Below are positions 36,772-45,856 of a stretch of 64,000 bases of DNA, in pieces. Origin of the DNA: WHSW01 sp963759295 (lineage in GTDB: Bacteria; Actinomycetota; Thermoleophilia; Solirubrobacterales; 70-9); assembly GCA_963759295.1 (NCBI GenBank), contig CAVWYT010000012.1, positions 1-64,000 on the forward strand, written 5' to 3'. A program made the position numbers and the translations under genes. How positions within the stretch are numbered: the first letter of the stretch is position 1; each line of letters starts with the position of its first letter. The notes below the pieces were generated by a model. That model ran no database searches and was not told the origin of the DNA. It saw nothing but the letters and a program-made list of their open reading frames with translations.

Positions 36772-37401
36772 TCAGCCTCGCTTCGAGTTGTTGATCGCGT
36801 CGCTCGCCTTCTGGACCTGGGAGGCGACCTGACCGACCTGCTCGCTTCGCTGCGCGACCTCGCCCGCGGCGTGGCCGATCGCCTTCAACGCCGAGTCGGG
36901 CTTCGGCATGCTGACGTTCGGCGCCTTGATCTTCGGCATGCTGACCTTCGGCGCCTTGACCTTGGGCATCTTCACGTTCGGCTTTCCGATCCGCCCGAGG
37001 ACTCCCTTGCGCCGCTGGCTGCGGCTCAGTGCCAGTCCGCCCGCGAGCCCGACCAGCGCGGCCCCGCCGGCTGCGGCGGGCGCCTTCGCCTTCTCGGCGA
37101 ACGCAGCGAGCTTCGACTTCTCGGCGCCGTTGCCCTTCGCCGCCGCCCCGAGCTGCCTTCGCCGCCGCGCCCGAGCTTGACTGCTTGGAGGCTCGCTGCC
37201 CCGCGCTCGGGGAGCGACGCTGACTCGACGAGCGCTGAGTCGACGAACGCTTGCGCTCGAGGCGCTGCTGCTGCTGGTGCTTCGTGAGCCGCCCGAGGAC
37301 GTGCGCTTGCTTTGCGCGCTCGCACCGTTGCCGCTCTTCGAACCTGCCGACCGGCTCTTGGAACTCTTCGACCGCGTGCTGCCCGTCTTCGTCTGGGCCA
37401 T
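36772..37401 (-). CDS. Ser/Lys/Arg-rich protein with a hydrophobic patch and Met-Pro-Lys repeats
   Basis: The 209-residue protein has a disordered Ser/Lys/Arg N-terminus (about 1-85), a hydrophobic Ala/Gly segment (AAAGGAALVGLAGGLALS, about 108-125) and repeats of the form V-x-M-P-K-V/I-K-A-P (VKMPKVKAPKVSMPKIKAPN, about 142-165), then a helical tail (AAGEVAQRSEQVGQVASQVQ). It begins the minus-strand cluster and ends 6 bp before the repeat-protein genes. Codons near 37150-37200 look out of character, so a pair of compensating frameshifts is possible. No family recognised. Confidence 0.62.
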   Translation of the reverse strand: MAQTKTGSTRSKSSKSRSAGSKSGNGASAQSKRTSSGGSRSTSSSSASSASVRRLSARRVSVAPRARGSEPPSSQARARRRRQLGAAAKGNGAEKSKLAAFAEKAKAPAAAGGAALVGLAGGLALSRSQRRKGVLGRIGKPNVKMPKVKAPKVSMPKIKAPNVSMPKPDSALKAIGHAAGEVAQRSEQVGQVASQVQKASDAINNSKRG

Positions 37402-37669
37402 CAGAAGGCCTCCTTGCTCGCTTCGGGTGCCCGGGAAACCTCCCGGCCCTCGCGCTTCGTTCTACCCCCGGCCAGGCCCGTCAATCTCGGATCGACGCCA
37501 AACGCCCCGCTAAGGCCACAAATCATTCGGACGGTGGGGGCCCGGTCATCCGGTCGGCCCCCCGGCCTACTGGTGCGCCCGGTCGCGGCGGTCGCGATCT
37601 TGCACCGCCCGCCTTCGTCAGCTCGAGCTACGCCACCGAGGCCGGCGCGATCGCGATGCGGCGAGGTCG

Positions 37670-38500
37670 CTACTCGCGCACGGCGAGGATCGAGATGCTC
37701 TCGATCTCGTAGGTGCTACAGGCGTCGAGCGCGCGATCGGAGACGAACTCGTACGGGTTCGCCTGCGTGCGGCGCACCTGGAACCCCGCCGCTTCGACCG
37801 TCTCGAGGTAGCTGCGGCGCGGGATTGCTCCGGCGACGCACGCCGCCCAGAGGTCGACGTTGCGACGCGTCGTCTCGCGCAGCGGCCGGCCGCTGACGAT
37901 GTCGGAGATCGCGAGCCGTCCCCCCGGCCGCAGCACCCTGGCCGCCTCCTCGAAGACGCGATCCTTGCGCAGCGAGAGGTTGATGACGCCGTTCGAGATC
38001 ACGCAATCGAAGCTCTGCGCGTCGAGCGGCAGTTCCTCGATCGTCGACCGATGAAACTCGACCTGCTCGAACCCGTGGCGATCTCGCAGCCGCTCGGCCT
38101 TGGCGACCTGCGCTTCGGTGAAGTCGACGCCCGCGACCATGCCGTCCGTCCCGACGGCGAGCGCCGCGTAGAAGACATCGGTCCCGGAACCCGAGCCGAG
38201 GTCGAGGACCCGCTCGCCCGGTCGCAGCGCGGCGAGCTCGAAGTGGTGCCCGACGCCCGCGAACGAGGCGAGGGCATCTGCCGGTAGGTCGTCGAGCCGT
38301 TCGGGGTCGTAGCCGAGCCGCTCGGCGAGACCGCGGCCGGTCTCGAAGTGCAGTTCGCCGCTCTCCTCGCGGGCGACGTGCCCGTACATCTCCTTGACCG
38401 CTGACTCGAGCCGTTGGCCGTCGACCAGCGATGTGGCGTCCGCCTGCGGCAGCTGCCCGGCGACGGCCATCTCCTGCTCGCGGGCGCTCGTCTCGCTCAA
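37670..38500 (-). CDS. Class I SAM-dependent methyltransferase, arsenite methyltransferase-like
   Basis: The 276-residue protein has VLDLGSGSGTDVFYAA (SAM motif I), GMVAGVDFTEAQVAKA, FDCVISNGVINLSLRKDRVF and LRPGGRLAISDIV. Placement of Cys in DCVISNGVINL and ACVAGAI matches the two distal cysteines of ArsM enzymes, which bind As(III). The N-terminal cysteine of ArsM is not evident and no ars genes are nearby, so a general methyltransferase role remains possible. The start is TTG 38500 or ATG 38470; the latter has AGGAG directly before it. It follows the hypothetical gene 38556-38900 by 55 bp. Confidence 0.78.
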   Translation of the reverse strand: MSETSAREQEMAVAGQLPQADATSLVDGQRLESAVKEMYGHVAREESGELHFETGRGLAERLGYDPERLDDLPADALASFAGVGHHFELAALRPGERVLDLGSGSGTDVFYAALAVGTDGMVAGVDFTEAQVAKAERLRDRHGFEQVEFHRSTIEELPLDAQSFDCVISNGVINLSLRKDRVFEEAARVLRPGGRLAISDIVSGRPLRETTRRNVDLWAACVAGAIPRRSYLETVEAAGFQVRRTQANPYEFVSDRALDACSTYEIESISILAVRE

Positions 38501-38555
38501 TCTCGGCCTCGCTCAGCTCGATCCCGGACCCCGGACAAGCGGCCGCCGGGCGAGC

Positions 38556-38900
38556 TCATGCCCGACGACGACCGAGCCCGGCGTCCAGCCGCTGCGCCTC
38601 GGTCTGGCACCACTCGGCCAACGCGCGCAGCCACTCGCTCTCGGCTCGAGTGCGGACGGCGACGTAGCCGGTGAACTCCCCCGCAAGCTCCTCGGCCTCG
38701 CTGACGCTGAGCGTGCGCGTTCGTCCCTCGAGCTCGTCGTGGCGTCGCCACTCGACCCCGCCACCGTCACCCGGCTCGAGCACCAACCGGGTGCCGTCGC
38801 TGAGCACGAGCTCGCGCGGGGCGTCGCCCCGCAGCCAGGCGCCGCGGGCGCGATCGTTGTCGATGCCCCTCGCCGTCGCGGTTCGGGTCCCTGCTTCCAT
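38556..38900 (-). CDS. Hypothetical soluble protein
   Basis: ATG 38900 with an AGGAGAGCG ribosome-binding region opens a 114-residue protein, MEAGTRTATARGIDNDRARG, with beta-type sequence (LVLSDGTRLVLEPGDGGGVE) and a helical end (SEWLRALAEWCQTEAQRLDA). The longer upstream frame has no coding character and was rejected. Family not recognised. It is probably in one transcript with the ArsM-like gene. Confidence 0.6.
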   Translation of the reverse strand: MEAGTRTATARGIDNDRARGAWLRGDAPRELVLSDGTRLVLEPGDGGGVEWRRHDELEGRTRTLSVSEAEELAGEFTGYVAVRTRAESEWLRALAEWCQTEAQRLDAGLGRRRA

Positions 38901-39073
38901 CTCGCTCTCCTCCTTTCGCCATCCGATTCGGGATGACATCGCTTGCGAGAGAGGAGACGACGTTAGCGAGATCGGCGCGGCGCTTGGGTAAGAGTTCCGT
39001 AAAAGCTGTTGGACGCTGTGCTGATCGGGTAACGCGTCAGCAAGCGCCGCCCGGAGAGCGATCGGAGTTAGGG

Positions 39074-39274
39074 ATGAAGGCAACTGAGCTTGGTCAGACA
39101 GCACTGGTCGGTTGGCGCGAGAAGGCCGCCGCCGGGGTCGCCGGGCCGGTGTCCGAGCGGACCAGCCTGGCGGACGAGCAGGTGCGTGCCTTGGTCGGCG
39201 CGCTCTTCTTCGTCCTCGCCCTCTATTACGTCGTCGGGACCTTGCGACGGGCGCTGACGGGCGCCGGAACCTGA
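39074..39274 (+). CDS. Small single-pass membrane protein
   Basis: ATG 39074 (after GAGTTAGGG) starts a 66-residue protein: a short amphipathic N-terminus (MKATELGQTALVGWREKAAA), then a membrane helix (ALVGALFFVLALYYVVGTL, about residues 39-57) and a basic end. The longer frame from 38933 covers the divergent promoter region. Its stop is one base from the stop of the convergent O-methyltransferase gene. Unrecognised. Confidence 0.55.
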   Translation: MKATELGQTALVGWREKAAAGVAGPVSERTSLADEQVRALVGALFFVLALYYVVGTLRRALTGAGT

Positions 39275-39275
39275 C

Positions 39276-40316
39276 CTACTTGGTCCCGACGACCATCGAG
39301 TCGGGCCCGACGAGATGTTCGACGCGGCTTTCGCGGAAGCCCGTCTCCTGCATCCAGGCCCGGCAGTCGGCGCCCGTGTAGTCGAAGCCCCCGGGCGTCT
39401 CGATCAGCATGTTCAGGCTCATCAGCAGGCCGAAGGCGTTGGCGCGCCGCTCGTCGTCGATGATCGCCTCGTAGACGATCAATGCGCCGCCCTCGGGCAG
39501 GGCGTCGTAGGCCTTTTTAAGGAGCAGCCGCTTCTCGTCGAGGTCGAAGTCATGCAGGATGTGGCCCATCACCAGCACATCCGCCTTCGGCAGCGGGTCT
39601 GAGAAGAAGTCCCCGGCGGTGAAGCTGAGGCGTTCGCCGAGCCCGAAGCGGGCGACGTTCGCCTCGAAGAGCGGCTCGACCGGGGGTAGGTCGAATCCGC
39701 CGCCGGTGATGTGCTCGTGCGCGAGCGCGATCTGAACCGGCACGGCGCCCTCGGCGCAGCCGACGTCGATCACGCTGGCGTGGTCGCGCCAGGGAAACCT
39801 GGCGGCGATCGCCTGCGCCGCGCCTGTGCTCACGGCGCTCATCGCGCGCGCGAACTGGGCGAGCCGCGCCGGATCGGCGTAGAGGGCCTCGAAGAAGCTC
39901 CCGCCGCCCTTTGCCTCGTTCTGCGGGGTTCCGGTGCGAAGCCCCTCCGTCAGCGATCCCCAAAAACCATAGAGGCGGGCGTTCGCCATCTCCAGCATGC
40001 CGCCGATGTACGAGGGCTTGGCCCGATCGAGAAACAGCTCGGTGGCCGGGGTGTTGGCATAGCGGCCGTCATCGCGCTCGAGCATGCCCAGCGCGACTAA
40101 CGCGTCGAAGAAGTCCGTCGCGCTTCGCGGGTGCAGGCCCAGGCGCTCGCGCAGCGTCTCGCTGTCGAGCGCGCCGGCGTCCGCCAGCTCTGAGAAGACC
40201 CCGAGCTCGACGGCGCTCAGAAGCGCCTTCGAGCCCCAGAACCCGAACCCCAGCTGCATGATCGCATCGGGCGTCGCCTGCGGCGTGCGCTCGACGTCGG
40301 TCTGTGGTCCGTTCAT
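39276..40316 (-). CDS. O-methyltransferase of the acetylserotonin/hydroxyneurosporene (Methyltransf_2) family
   Basis: The 346-residue enzyme has an N-terminal winged-helix dimerisation domain (ALLSAVELGVFSELADAGAL; LHPRSATDFFDALVALGMLE) and a C-terminal SAM domain with VIDVGCAEGAVPVQIA, GGGFDLPPVEPLFEAN, FFSDPLPKADVLVMGHILHD (catalytic His) and EGGALIVYEAII. The family methylates hydroxyls of aromatic or polyketide substrates. ATG 40316 has AAAGGA upstream and was preferred over 40352. It is the last gene of a minus-strand set with a rhodanese, a FAD oxidoreductase and another methyltransferase. Confidence 0.83.
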   Translation of the reverse strand: MNGPQTDVERTPQATPDAIMQLGFGFWGSKALLSAVELGVFSELADAGALDSETLRERLGLHPRSATDFFDALVALGMLERDDGRYANTPATELFLDRAKPSYIGGMLEMANARLYGFWGSLTEGLRTGTPQNEAKGGGSFFEALYADPARLAQFARAMSAVSTGAAQAIAARFPWRDHASVIDVGCAEGAVPVQIALAHEHITGGGFDLPPVEPLFEANVARFGLGERLSFTAGDFFSDPLPKADVLVMGHILHDFDLDEKRLLLKKAYDALPEGGALIVYEAIIDDERRANAFGLLMSLNMLIETPGGFDYTGADCRAWMQETGFRESRVEHLVGPDSMVVGTK

Positions 40317-40388
40317 CGACGCAGTCCTTTCGAAGAAACCAAGCCCGGCCAACCTACACGGCGGCCCGCATGACCACGATCCGGGCCA

Positions 40389-40796
40389 CTACTTCGCCGC
40401 TTCGACCGGCAACTGCGCGGCTCGCCAAGCCTGAAAGCCGCCGACGAGGTCGGTGGCACGAAGCCCGAGGCGAACGAGCGTGGCCGCGGCGAGGCTCGAC
40501 TGATACCCCTCGTCACAGATCAGGACGATGAGTCGGTCACGGCACGCGACCGCATCGTCTCTGTCCGCGGAGGCCGGATCACAACGCCATTCGAGAACGT
40601 TGCGCGGAATGAACACCGCCCCCGGAATGAAGCCGTCTCGTCGGCGCTGGCTCTCGGAGCGGATGTCGACCAGGGTCGCCCCGGCGGCGCTCGCGGCCCT
40701 CGCCTCCAACGGCGACAGGCGTTCCAATCCTGCTCGCGCCTCGGCCAGCAGGCCATCCACCGTGTCATGGTTCTCGAGCGATCCGACCACGAGCAC
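40389..40796 (-). CDS. Rhodanese-like sulfurtransferase domain protein
   Basis: The 135-residue single-domain protein has the rhodanese CH2A motif (ATLVDIRSESQRRRDGFIPG), VFIPRNVLEWR and the active-site loop ICDEGYQSSLAA with the catalytic Cys, ending FQAWRAAQLP. It moves sulfane sulfur to thiophilic acceptors or acts in sulfide/cyanide handling. GTG 40796 begins 10 bp after the FAD oxidoreductase stop. Confidence 0.85.
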   Translation of the reverse strand: MLVVGSLENHDTVDGLLAEARAGLERLSPLEARAASAAGATLVDIRSESQRRRDGFIPGAVFIPRNVLEWRCDPASADRDDAVACRDRLIVLICDEGYQSSLAAATLVRLGLRATDLVGGFQAWRAAQLPVEAAK

Positions 40797-40806
40797 TCCG
40801 GTTCGA

Positions 40807-42213
40807 TTACTGGTCCGGCGGGATGTTCTGGTTGAGACGGAAGAAGTTGTCGGGGTCGTACTTGCGCTTCAGCGCCTGGAGGCGGTCGTACTTCTGGCGC
40901 CCGTAGGCCTCGCGGACGCGCTCCTGACCCTCGTCCATGAGGAAGTTGACGTAGACGCTCGTGTGGTGGGGCTCGAGCGCCGACCAGAAGTTCCTGACCC
41001 ACTCGCGCTCGGCGTCGAAGCCGTCGGCTGTCGCCGTCACGCCGGTGATGTTGAAGGTGTGTCCGGCGTCGCGGCCGTTGAACGCCGTCGCGTCCTCGGG
41101 CACTCGGGAAACCGCTCCCCCCAGCTGCCAGATCGGGAAAGCGGTCAGCGGCGAGCGAATTCCAAGCGAATGCTCGACGGCGACGTCGACGACATCGTCG
41201 TTGAGAGTCGCGACGTCGCAGGAGCGCATGTAGTACCAGCGGTCGTGGGGGAAGGACGGATCGAACATCGCCTGATGGGCGACATAGGGCTTCGGCTCGC
41301 AGAGGTCGAGCACCGGCGAATCGAACGCCTTCAGGGGTCGGATCGCTGCCTCCCCGTCCTCGACCGGGCCGGCATAACAGCAGACGACGCTGACGACCGG
41401 CTCCCCGTGGAGCTCCGAGGGCACAAACGGAAGCGGCGGCGCTTTTCGTAGGACGACGATCGTCATCAGCTCGTCTTGCGCCTCGGCGCTCCACTCGCGA
41501 TAGAAGCGCAGCACGGCGGGAGCCTTGGTCATCGGCCAGAAGATCGGGCCGGCGAAGACGATCGGGCCGACCGGGTGCAGACGGAACTCGAACTCGGTGA
41601 CGATCCCGAAGTTGCCGCCGCCGCCGCGCAGCCCCCAGAAGAGGTCGGGGTTCTCGGTCTCACTGGCCTTCACGAACTCGCCCTCGGCGGTGACCAGGTC
41701 CACCGAGATCAGCTGGTCGATCGTCAGGCCGTGCTTTCGCTGAAGCCAGCCGATGCCTCCGCCGAGGGTCAGTCCCGCGACCCCGGTGTGGGTGACGATC
41801 CCGCCGGTGGTCGCGAGCCCGAACGCCTGCGTCTCGCGATCGAGCTCGCCCCAGAGGACGCCGGCCTGTGCCCTCGCCGTTCGTGCTTCGGGGTCGACCC
41901 GGATTCCCTTCATCAGCCCCAGGTCGATGACGATGCCGCCCTCGCAGATCGACAGGCCCGGGAAGCTGTGGCCTCCGCTGCGGACGGCGACAGGGAGGCT
42001 CGCCTTCCTCGCGTAGCTGATCGCCGCGATCACATCCGCGACGCCGGCGCAACGCGCGATCAGCGCCGGGGACCGATCGATGGAGCCGTTCCAGACCTTG
42101 CGCTGGTCGTCGTAGTCGGAGGCGTCGCGGGCGACCAGGCGCCCACGAAACGATCGCTGCAACTCATGCAGTCCGGCTTCGTCCAACTTGCTGTCGGTGG
42201 CGAGCGTGTTCAT
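40807..42213 (-). CDS. FAD-binding oxidoreductase, berberine-bridge-enzyme-like
   Basis: The 468-residue protein has the PCMH-type FAD domain (PVAVRSGGHSFPGLS, whose His is the usual covalent FAD site; GLATTGGIVTHTGVAGLTLG; FWGLRGGGGNFGIVT) and a C-terminal BBE domain ending YDPDNFFRLNQNIPP. Relatives oxidise sugars, alkaloids or polyketide alcohols using oxygen. A Cys for bicovalent FAD is not evident at the usual place. It follows a methyltransferase by 44 bp. A paralogue with the same length and ending is at 54573-55985. Confidence 0.85.
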   Translation of the reverse strand: MNTLATDSKLDEAGLHELQRSFRGRLVARDASDYDDQRKVWNGSIDRSPALIARCAGVADVIAAISYARKASLPVAVRSGGHSFPGLSICEGGIVIDLGLMKGIRVDPEARTARAQAGVLWGELDRETQAFGLATTGGIVTHTGVAGLTLGGGIGWLQRKHGLTIDQLISVDLVTAEGEFVKASETENPDLFWGLRGGGGNFGIVTEFEFRLHPVGPIVFAGPIFWPMTKAPAVLRFYREWSAEAQDELMTIVVLRKAPPLPFVPSELHGEPVVSVVCCYAGPVEDGEAAIRPLKAFDSPVLDLCEPKPYVAHQAMFDPSFPHDRWYYMRSCDVATLNDDVVDVAVEHSLGIRSPLTAFPIWQLGGAVSRVPEDATAFNGRDAGHTFNITGVTATADGFDAEREWVRNFWSALEPHHTSVYVNFLMDEGQERVREAYGRQKYDRLQALKRKYDPDNFFRLNQNIPPDQ

Positions 42214-42257
42214 GTGGCTGAGATCCGAGCCTTGGGCACCGTCCGGGCGACCGGAAC

Positions 42258-43118
42258 CTAGGTTCGTCCGACCGCCATCAAGGCGAGATTCCGGAGTCTC
42301 ACCGCGCCGTCATCCGCGGCCTGACGTCTGATCGCCTCGGTTATCGCCGCCCACGTCTCCTCCTGCACGTCGGGGTGATGAGGATCGATGATCGCGCGGA
42401 TCGGCGGGGCGATCTCCTTGACGAAGGTGGTGAACTCCTCGGCAGAATCCCACTCGAAGTCGACTTCGATCTCCTCGACCTCCACCTCAGAGAACCCGGC
42501 GGCACCGAGCAGTCCGCCCAGCGCGTCGGCGCTCGGTCTCGACAGCGGGCCGGGCGTCCCCGGCGGCGGTGGCGGCACGTCGAGCTGGCGGATCGCGGTT
42601 TGCATCGGGATCGCGATGAACGGCACGCGCTCCGGCGCTCCCCAGGAGGCGATCGCCATCCGCGAGCCCGGCTTCAAGAAGCCACGGACGCGGCCTGCGG
42701 CAGCCTCCGCGTCGGGCTCGAAGATGATTCCCCAGCGAGAGAGGGCGGCATCGAAGCTCGCCTCCGGGAAGCTTAAGGACGCCGCGGCAGCCTCGACGAA
42801 CTCGATGTTGTCCAGGCCGGCGGCCTCGGCCCGGGCGCGGCCGAAGGCGAGCATCTCGGCCGAGATATCGGTCGCGACGACCTCGCCTTCGGGTCCGACG
42901 GCCCGACCCGCCGTCAGCGACGGCTCGCCGTAGCCGGCCGCCACGTCGAGCACGCGGCTCCCGCGTTTGATGCCGGCCAGCTCGACCAGCCGCCGACTGA
43001 CGGCGCCTGCCGCGCTATCGATCAGTTCCGACCACTTGCGCCAGCCGCCGGCGGCCACGTTCCATTGCTGGCGCTGCCCCTCCCGGAACTCGACGGGATC
43101 CAGCTGCTGAACTTCCAT
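42258..43118 (-). CDS. Class I SAM-dependent methyltransferase (UbiE-like)
   Basis: ATG 43118, preceded by AAGGAG, starts a 286-residue enzyme with VLDVAAGYGEPSLTAGRAVG (motif I), VVATDISAEMLAFGRARAEA, FDAALSRWGIIFEPD and LKPGSRMAIASWG. The sequence resembles UbiE/COQ5-like or natural-product methyltransferases; the substrate is unknown. It is the first gene of the set running to 39276. Confidence 0.8.
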   Translation of the reverse strand: MEVQQLDPVEFREGQRQQWNVAAGGWRKWSELIDSAAGAVSRRLVELAGIKRGSRVLDVAAGYGEPSLTAGRAVGPEGEVVATDISAEMLAFGRARAEAAGLDNIEFVEAAAASLSFPEASFDAALSRWGIIFEPDAEAAAGRVRGFLKPGSRMAIASWGAPERVPFIAIPMQTAIRQLDVPPPPPGTPGPLSRPSADALGGLLGAAGFSEVEVEEIEVDFEWDSAEEFTTFVKEIAPPIRAIIDPHHPDVQEETWAAITEAIRRQAADDGAVRLRNLALMAVGRT

Positions 43119-43317
43119 GTCCGCTCCTTCCTCGCCCTGGCGATGCCGAACGTATGCGATCGCGGCGGGCGGGTCAAGGGACCTTCCAGCCAAGACGAAT
43201 AGCGGCAGCCCGAGCGGGAATACACGCCTCGAGGATGCGGCAGTGCGGGACCGCAACCTGCTCCATCCTCGGTAGTTCTAGTCAGGGGACCATCGATTCG
43301 ATTCGAGGAGGCGGGAA

Positions 43318-44124
43318 ATGCAGAGCAGACAGAAGCGCCGGTTGGGATTGGGCGTCTTGCCGTTGTTGGTGATCGCGATGCTGATACCGGCGACCGCCCA
43401 GGCGGCCACGGCCGACCTGGCGATCAGCAAGTCCGCTCGGCCCAATCCGGTCACCGAGGGGGCGGCGCTCACCTACACGATCACCGTCAGCAACCTCGGC
43501 CCGGGAACGGCCGGCAACGCGACCGTGACCGACCAGCTCCCACAGCACGTCGAGTTCGTCTCGGCGGAGCCGGGGTCGTGCGAGTTGAGTGGAAAGAAGG
43601 TCACCTGTGCGCTGGTCCCGCTCGCCGCTGACGAGGAGGCGACGGTGACGATCACCGTGAGGCCGACGAAGGCCGGGGAGCTGACCAACTCGGCGTCGGT
43701 GGCAGTCGGCGAGGGAGACACCGACCCCGTCGGTGCCAACGACACCGACACCGAGACGACGACCGTGGTCGCGGCCGGCGGCGGCGGCGGTGGTGGCGGT
43801 GGCGGCGGTGGCGCCACCTGCGCCGGACTGGCGGCGACAATCGTCGGCACCGGCGCCGCCGACACGCTCGTCGGTACGACCGCACGCGACGTGATCAAGG
43901 CCCGCGGCGGCAACGACCTCATCCGCGGCCTGGCGTCCAACGACGTCGTCTGCGCCGGCGGCGGCAACGACACCGTCAAGGGCGGGTCTGGCAACGACCG
44001 CCTGAAGGGCGGCTCGGGCAAGGACCTGCTCAAGGGCGGTGGCGGCAACGACGACCTCCTCGGAGGCCCGGGTCGCGACACCTGCCGCGGCGGGTCCGGA
44101 GACGATACGAAGCGGAGCTGTTAG
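43318..44124 (+). CDS. Secreted protein with a DUF11 domain and RTX-like calcium-binding repeats
   Basis: ATG 43318 follows GAGGAGG. The 268-residue product has a signal peptide (VLPLLVIAMLIPATAQA, about 13-29), a DUF11 immunoglobulin-like domain (about 32-150: YTITVSNLGPGTAGNATVTD), a polyglycine linker and a C-terminal set of glycine/aspartate nonapeptides (GGNDLIRGL, GGSGNDRLKGGSGKD) like those of hemolysin-type calcium-binding proteins. The last Cys residues may form a disulfide. It is probably a cell-surface or secreted structural protein. A strong hairpin terminates it. Confidence 0.85.
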   Translation: MQSRQKRRLGLGVLPLLVIAMLIPATAQAATADLAISKSARPNPVTEGAALTYTITVSNLGPGTAGNATVTDQLPQHVEFVSAEPGSCELSGKKVTCALVPLAADEEATVTITVRPTKAGELTNSASVAVGEGDTDPVGANDTDTETTTVVAAGGGGGGGGGGGGATCAGLAATIVGTGAADTLVGTTARDVIKARGGNDLIRGLASNDVVCAGGGNDTVKGGSGNDRLKGGSGKDLLKGGGGNDDLLGGPGRDTCRGGSGDDTKRSC

Positions 44125-44138
44125 TCAACTGCCGAGCT

Positions 44139-44169
44139 GCGCCCCCGGCTCGAGCCGGGCCGGGGGCGC
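44139..44169 (+). terminator. Rho-independent-like terminator after the DUF11/RTX gene
   Basis: A perfect 11-bp GC-rich stem (GCGCCCCCGGC and its complement) with a 9-base loop lies 15 bases after the stop codon. The following patatin gene starts 62 bases further on. Confidence 0.7.
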
Positions 44170-44230
44170 CGGGGTAAGCAGCCCACGGGCCGGGTAGTCC
44201 CGAGTCACGATTCGTCCGCTCCGCTTCTAC

Positions 44231-45820
44231 GTGACCCTCTCCGGGGGAGCCTCGCTGGGCGCCTACGAGGCCGGCGCCGCCGCCGGCCTGGTTCTCGCCG
44301 CGCGCTACCTCGACGCCGAGGAGGGTCAGGAGACCACCGTCGACGCAATCGGCGGGGCTTCGGCCGGCGCGCTCGTGAGCTTCTTCACCGCCCACGCACT
44401 GCTCGACGGACTCGATCCGGAGGCGCTCCTGCATGAGACCTGGGTCGAGCGCGTAACCCTGCCACTGCTGCGCGGCAGCGACTCGAAGGCGCTGCTCACC
44501 TTCGACGAGCTTCGCGAGCGCGTACCGGAGGTGCTCGCCGCTGACGGGCCGGCGCGAGCCGACCCGGACGGCATCGACTTTCGTCAGCAGCGCTCGCTGG
44601 CGCTCCACGTGCAGATCACCGGCCTGCGCGGGCTCACGTATCCGATTCGTGGCCTGCGCCGCGACTCGCCGGTGAGCGGCGCGACCTACGCCGATTGGGG
44701 GCGCTTCGAGCTCGAGCCGGGCGGCGGCGTGGAGCAGATGCTCGCGCCCGCCGGCCGCTCGCCCCTCGACTTCGTCCTCGCCTCCGCCGCAAGCCCGGGC
44801 GGCTTCGCTCCGCAGCTGCTCGACCGCCGCCCCGACGCCGAGGCCTACGAGCGCCACGGGATCGAGAACTTTCCCGAGTCCGGTCATCTCTGGTACACCG
44901 ACGGGGGGCTGCTCGGCGCACAACCGCTCGGACGGGTCATCTCCGCCGCGAGGGCGCTGCATGGCGCGGGCGAGGGCTCCAAGGGCCTTCATGTCCTCAT
45001 CGATCCGCGATCCGAGAACGCCTCGCTGGACAGGTGGAGTGATCCGGACGCCGACCCGAGCTGGCAGACCGGCGCCTCGCGCGCGCTCGCGATCCTCTCC
45101 GAGCAGAGCCTCTTCGACGACATGCGCCGGATCGAGAAGGACAACTCGAGGATCGAGTGGGCCGAGCGGCTCGCCGATCGGCTCGCGGAGGACCTCGACG
45201 ACAAGGCCGCGTCCAGCTTGCGGGAGTTCGTCGCGGAGGTGGGATCCGAGCGCGCGGGCATGCGCGCCGACGAGCGTCACCGTGGCCGCGACGACACGGA
45301 CGCGGCGGACGGCGAGCTGACCGAGCTGCTGCGCCGGGCACTGTGTGAGATCGGCGGCCTGGTCGGCAAGGAGCGCGTCGCGATCGACGTGATCTCCCCG
45401 CTGGTACTTGCCGACGGCTCCGACGACGACGTCGGCAGCCTGCTGGCAGGCGAGTTCATGGGCGACTTCGGCGGCTTTCTCAGCCACGAGCTGCGCGCCA
45501 GCGACTTCGCGCTCGGCTACCAGAGCACGATCGCCTGGCTCGAGCAGGGCCTGTCCGCGTGCGAGCTCGACGACGAAATCGTCCGCCGCACGGTGTCCTT
45601 CGTCGAGTCCAAGCGCCGATACGACATCGACGAGGTCCGTAGCGGTGACGCCGAGCTCTCGGACCTCTCGATCGCCGATCGGTTCGAGCTCGTCCGCCTC
45701 GGCGCCCACCTCGCCAGGGTTCTCGGCGCCGGCGCCCTCGACCTACGCTCGCGGATCCCGGACGGACTCGGCCGCGCAATCGAGCGAAGCCGCCAGCGGT
45801 TGCCGGGGGGCGGGGACTAG
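44231..45820 (+). CDS. Patatin-like phospholipase family protein
   Basis: The frame starts at GTG 44231 with TLSGGASLGAYEAGA, the glycine-rich oxyanion-hole element, followed by AIGGASAGALVSFF (catalytic Ser in GxSxG) and WYTDGGLLGAQPLGR (catalytic Asp). The patatin core ends near residue 300; about 230 residues of mostly helical, acidic sequence follow. A stop codon at 44195 limits any upstream extension, so the N-terminus is short. It would hydrolyse acyl chains from lipids. It is a different type from the patatin in the 29021 fusion. Confidence 0.8.
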   Translation: MTLSGGASLGAYEAGAAAGLVLAARYLDAEEGQETTVDAIGGASAGALVSFFTAHALLDGLDPEALLHETWVERVTLPLLRGSDSKALLTFDELRERVPEVLAADGPARADPDGIDFRQQRSLALHVQITGLRGLTYPIRGLRRDSPVSGATYADWGRFELEPGGGVEQMLAPAGRSPLDFVLASAASPGGFAPQLLDRRPDAEAYERHGIENFPESGHLWYTDGGLLGAQPLGRVISAARALHGAGEGSKGLHVLIDPRSENASLDRWSDPDADPSWQTGASRALAILSEQSLFDDMRRIEKDNSRIEWAERLADRLAEDLDDKAASSLREFVAEVGSERAGMRADERHRGRDDTDAADGELTELLRRALCEIGGLVGKERVAIDVISPLVLADGSDDDVGSLLAGEFMGDFGGFLSHELRASDFALGYQSTIAWLEQGLSACELDDEIVRRTVSFVESKRRYDIDEVRSGDAELSDLSIADRFELVRLGAHLARVLGAGALDLRSRIPDGLGRAIERSRQRLPGGGD

Positions 45821-45856
45821 GGCGAGGTCGAGCTCAGCGCTCCCGGCTGACCGGCG

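Noticed and set aside
32495..37401. Complete gas-vesicle cluster
   Set aside because: No GvpA/J/S, F/L, G, K, N or O frame could be found on either strand; only accessory-like genes are present.
42214..42257. SARP-like repeats before the FAD oxidoreductase at 40807
   Set aside because: CGGTCG appears twice on the minus strand but about 21 bp apart and with poor flanking match; a TAGGTT box is present by itself.
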